A stretch of DNA of 17,793 nucleotides from Pseudomonadota bacterium. Lineage in GTDB: Bacteria > Verrucomicrobiota > Verrucomicrobiia > Chthoniobacterales > UBA6821. The stretch covers positions 1 through 17,793 of the forward strand of contig RFPR01000031.1 in the NCBI GenBank assembly GCA_009928265.1, given 5' to 3'. Within the stretch, counting starts at the first letter, position 1, and every line of letters begins with the position of its first letter. Shown in pieces: positions 16,634 to 17,793 of this stretch. Made by a program: the position numbers and the translations under genes. The notes under the pieces were generated by a model. That model saw only the letters and a program-made list of their open reading frames with translations. It had not been told where the DNA came from and made no database searches.

Positions 16634-17467
16634 ATGGCCGTTCCTAAGTTCGACGAACTTTTCAACCCCTTGCTTTCAGCTCTTCATGAGCTCGGAAGTT
16701 CTGCACAGATTTCGGAACTCGAAGAAAAAGTAGCCGCAATTCTTGGGTTAAGTGAAAAAGATCTAAACTCTATTCACGAGGGTAATAGGACGAAGTTCTC
16801 CTATAACCTTGCTTGGGCCAGAACTTATTTAAAAAGGAACGGGCTGATTGAAAACTCCTCTCGAGGGGTGTGGTCCTTAACTCCCAAAGGCGAGAGTGTT
16901 CAGACCGTTGATAAGGAGGCGATAAAGCGAAAAATCCAAGAAGAGGATCGCTCAAAAAGGGAGTCCAAAGAGCAAGTCGAAGAATCTGCTCCCGATGAGA
17001 TGGATTGGGAAATGGAGACTTTGGATGCCCTCAAAAAGATGGAGCCAAACGCATTTGAACGCTTATGCCAACGCGTTCTTCGCGAGTCAGGTTTCATCAA
17101 TGTAGAGGTTACTGGACGATCAAGTGATGGCGGCATAGATGGCCATGGTGTCTTCAAACTTGGAGCAGTTCTGTCCTTTCACGTTCACTTTCAGTGCAAA
17201 AGGTACAAAGACACTGTTTCCGCACCTGTCATTAGGGATTTCCGTGGTGCCATGGTTGGCCGGGCAGATAAGGGTCTAATCCTCACAACAGGGACTTTTA
17301 CAAGAGATGCGAAAGCAGAGGCTATAAGGGATGGAGCTCCCCCGTTAGATCTGATTGATGGCCTTGAGTTCGTTCAAATGCTCAAACATTTCCGACTTGG
17401 CATATCTGTAGTGGAAAAACGGATAGAGGAGATAACCGTAGATCCCAGTTGGTTCAAAAACTACTAA
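16634..17467 (+). CDS. Mrr-family (type IV) restriction endonuclease
   Basis: This 277-residue protein matches Mrr: an N-terminal winged-helix DNA-binding domain (about 1-90, with NRTKFSYNLAWARTYLKRNG at 51-70 and RGVWSLTPKG at 77-86), a charged linker (93-120, many Lys/Glu), and a C-terminal PD-(D/E)XK nuclease domain (about 128-265). In that domain DGGIDG (165-170) gives the acidic residues and FQCKRY (186-191) the QxK motif; KGLILTTGTFTRDAKAEA is the typical later block. Mrr enzymes cut foreign methylated DNA and need no partner methylase; none is seen here. The gene is AT-richer with different codon use (many AAA, TTT, GAT) than the GC-rich genes around it, and a palindromic element lies immediately downstream, which suggests acquisition by transfer. 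The exact modification recognised is unknown. Confidence 0.88.
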   Translation: MAVPKFDELFNPLLSALHELGSSAQISELEEKVAAILGLSEKDLNSIHEGNRTKFSYNLAWARTYLKRNGLIENSSRGVWSLTPKGESVQTVDKEAIKRKIQEEDRSKRESKEQVEESAPDEMDWEMETLDALKKMEPNAFERLCQRVLRESGFINVEVTGRSSDGGIDGHGVFKLGAVLSFHVHFQCKRYKDTVSAPVIRDFRGAMVGRADKGLILTTGTFTRDAKAEAIRDGAPPLDLIDGLEFVQMLKHFRLGISVVEKRIEEITVDPSWFKNY

Positions 17468-17479
17468 CTAGCTACTTTT

Positions 17480-17581
17480 AAGGCTTGGAAGTTTTGATGC
17501 CGCGTTAGGCGCGCGAGCGAAGCTGTAGTGAACTACTGCAAGCGAGCAGCAACAACGCGCGGCACAAAAATCCCAAGCCTT
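17480..17581. repeat. Imperfect inverted-repeat element of about 100 bp
   Basis: The left arm (17480-17504, AAGGCTTGGAAGTTTTGATG then CCGCG) and the right arm (17558-17581, CGCGGCACAAAAATCCCAAG then CCTT) are imperfect reverse complements: the outer nine bases and the inner seven are exact. The 53 bases between contain a small hairpin around GCTGTAGTGAACTACTGC and two similar GC-rich motifs, GCGAGCGA and GCAAGCGA. No ORF is inside. It lies between the convergent mrr and VOC genes, so it may serve as a terminator or be a copy of a mobile palindromic repeat. Confidence 0.7.
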
Positions 17582-17582
17582 C

Positions 17583-17605
17583 GTTATCCCCGTTTGCGGG
17601 ATAAC
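17583..17605. repeat. Short hairpin overlapping the end of the VOC gene
   Basis: GTTATCCC and GGGATAAC form a perfect 8-bp stem with a seven-base loop. The stop codon of the - strand gene lies inside the stem. It could work with the adjacent inverted-repeat element as a terminator. Confidence 0.5.
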
Positions 17606-17793
17606 ATAATCTCGTTGCCTTCCGTGTCTACACACATCGCCAAATGCGGCGGTTCTCCATTCTCTGGCTGGGGCTCCCTGAGTAACTGACCTCCTGCCGC
17701 AACAATCTCAGCGCCCCCGGCGATCACATCGGCCACTTGAAAGCTCAAGCCGGTCCAGGTGCGCTTCCCCTCGCCGCCGCCATGGATGCCGAT
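17584..17793 (-). CDS. VOC (glyoxalase/bleomycin-resistance) family protein, C-terminal part (5' partial)
   Basis: The - strand is open from the right window edge to TAA at 17584-17586 and yields 69 residues without a start codon, so it is the end of a longer gene. The peptide contains TWTGLSFQVADVIAGGAEIV, then AAGGQLLREPQPENGEPPH, and ends MCVDTEGNEIMLSRKRG. The pattern (strand, helix after VADV, GG, loop, then a strand with D.EGN.I.L) is the typical second half of a VOC domain, whose last strand often carries a metal-ligand Glu. Substrate and metal cannot be told. It converges on mrr. Confidence 0.75.
   Translation of the reverse strand: MGIHGGGEGKRTWTGLSFQVADVIAGGAEIVAAGGQLLREPQPENGEPPHLAMCVDTEGNEIMLSRKRG

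Noticed and set aside
17461..17560. Possible integron attC site, because GTTAGGC (17504-17510) resembles the core GTTRRRY
   Set aside because: No matching RYYYAAC box with internal L-box pairing at a suitable distance was found, and the inverted arms are arranged differently.

Overview
This window is 17.8 kb of gene-dense, mostly GC-rich bacterial chromosome. The gene content (exported sulfatase with its own formylglycine-generating enzyme, fused homocysteine methyltransferase/MTHFR, RibBA-RibH-NusB-FtsY run) and the rarity of clear Shine-Dalgarno sequences fit a Gram-negative aerobe of the Verrucomicrobiota/Planctomycetota type. Verrucomicrobiota is my best guess, but this is inference from gene order and style, because no rRNA is present.

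Left part (1-4855, + strand): the C-terminal end of the transcription-repair coupling factor Mfd is followed by a 59-codon ORF that looks like a deletion scar. It has a hydrophobic, signal-peptide-like start joined to what reads as the last ~36 residues of cytidylate kinase (Cmk). Then come a tightly packed acyltransferase (PlsC family), a two-gene ABC-2 exporter (ATPase and permease) and a bifunctional homocysteine S-methyltransferase/methylenetetrahydrofolate reductase, ending at a bidirectional terminator.

Middle part (4900-9260, - strand): ribosomal protein S20 with an unusually long Lys/Ala tail, an elongator tRNA-Met(CAU) just upstream of it, and a three-gene operon transcribed sulfatase -> HAD phosphatase -> formylglycine-generating enzyme (FGE). 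All three products carry export signals. The FGE looks like a lipoprotein and keeps both copper-binding cysteines, so sulfatase maturation may take place outside the cytoplasm.

Right-middle part (9397-16592, + strand): a glycine-rich outer-membrane beta-barrel gene with its own strong terminator; then mnmA-ribBA, a small repeat-bearing spacer, ribH-nusB-ftsY; then thiC under a TPP riboswitch whose 3' half departs from the consensus and overlaps a terminator hairpin.

Right end (16593-17793): an AT-richer, probably acquired Mrr-type (type IV) restriction endonuclease, a ~100-bp imperfect inverted-repeat element, and the C-terminal end of a VOC/glyoxalase-family gene on the - strand.

The strongest unusual signals are the Cmk-tail chimera, the exported sulfatase/FGE set, the divergent TPP riboswitch with a possible CCTGA switch, and the palindromic element beside mrr.
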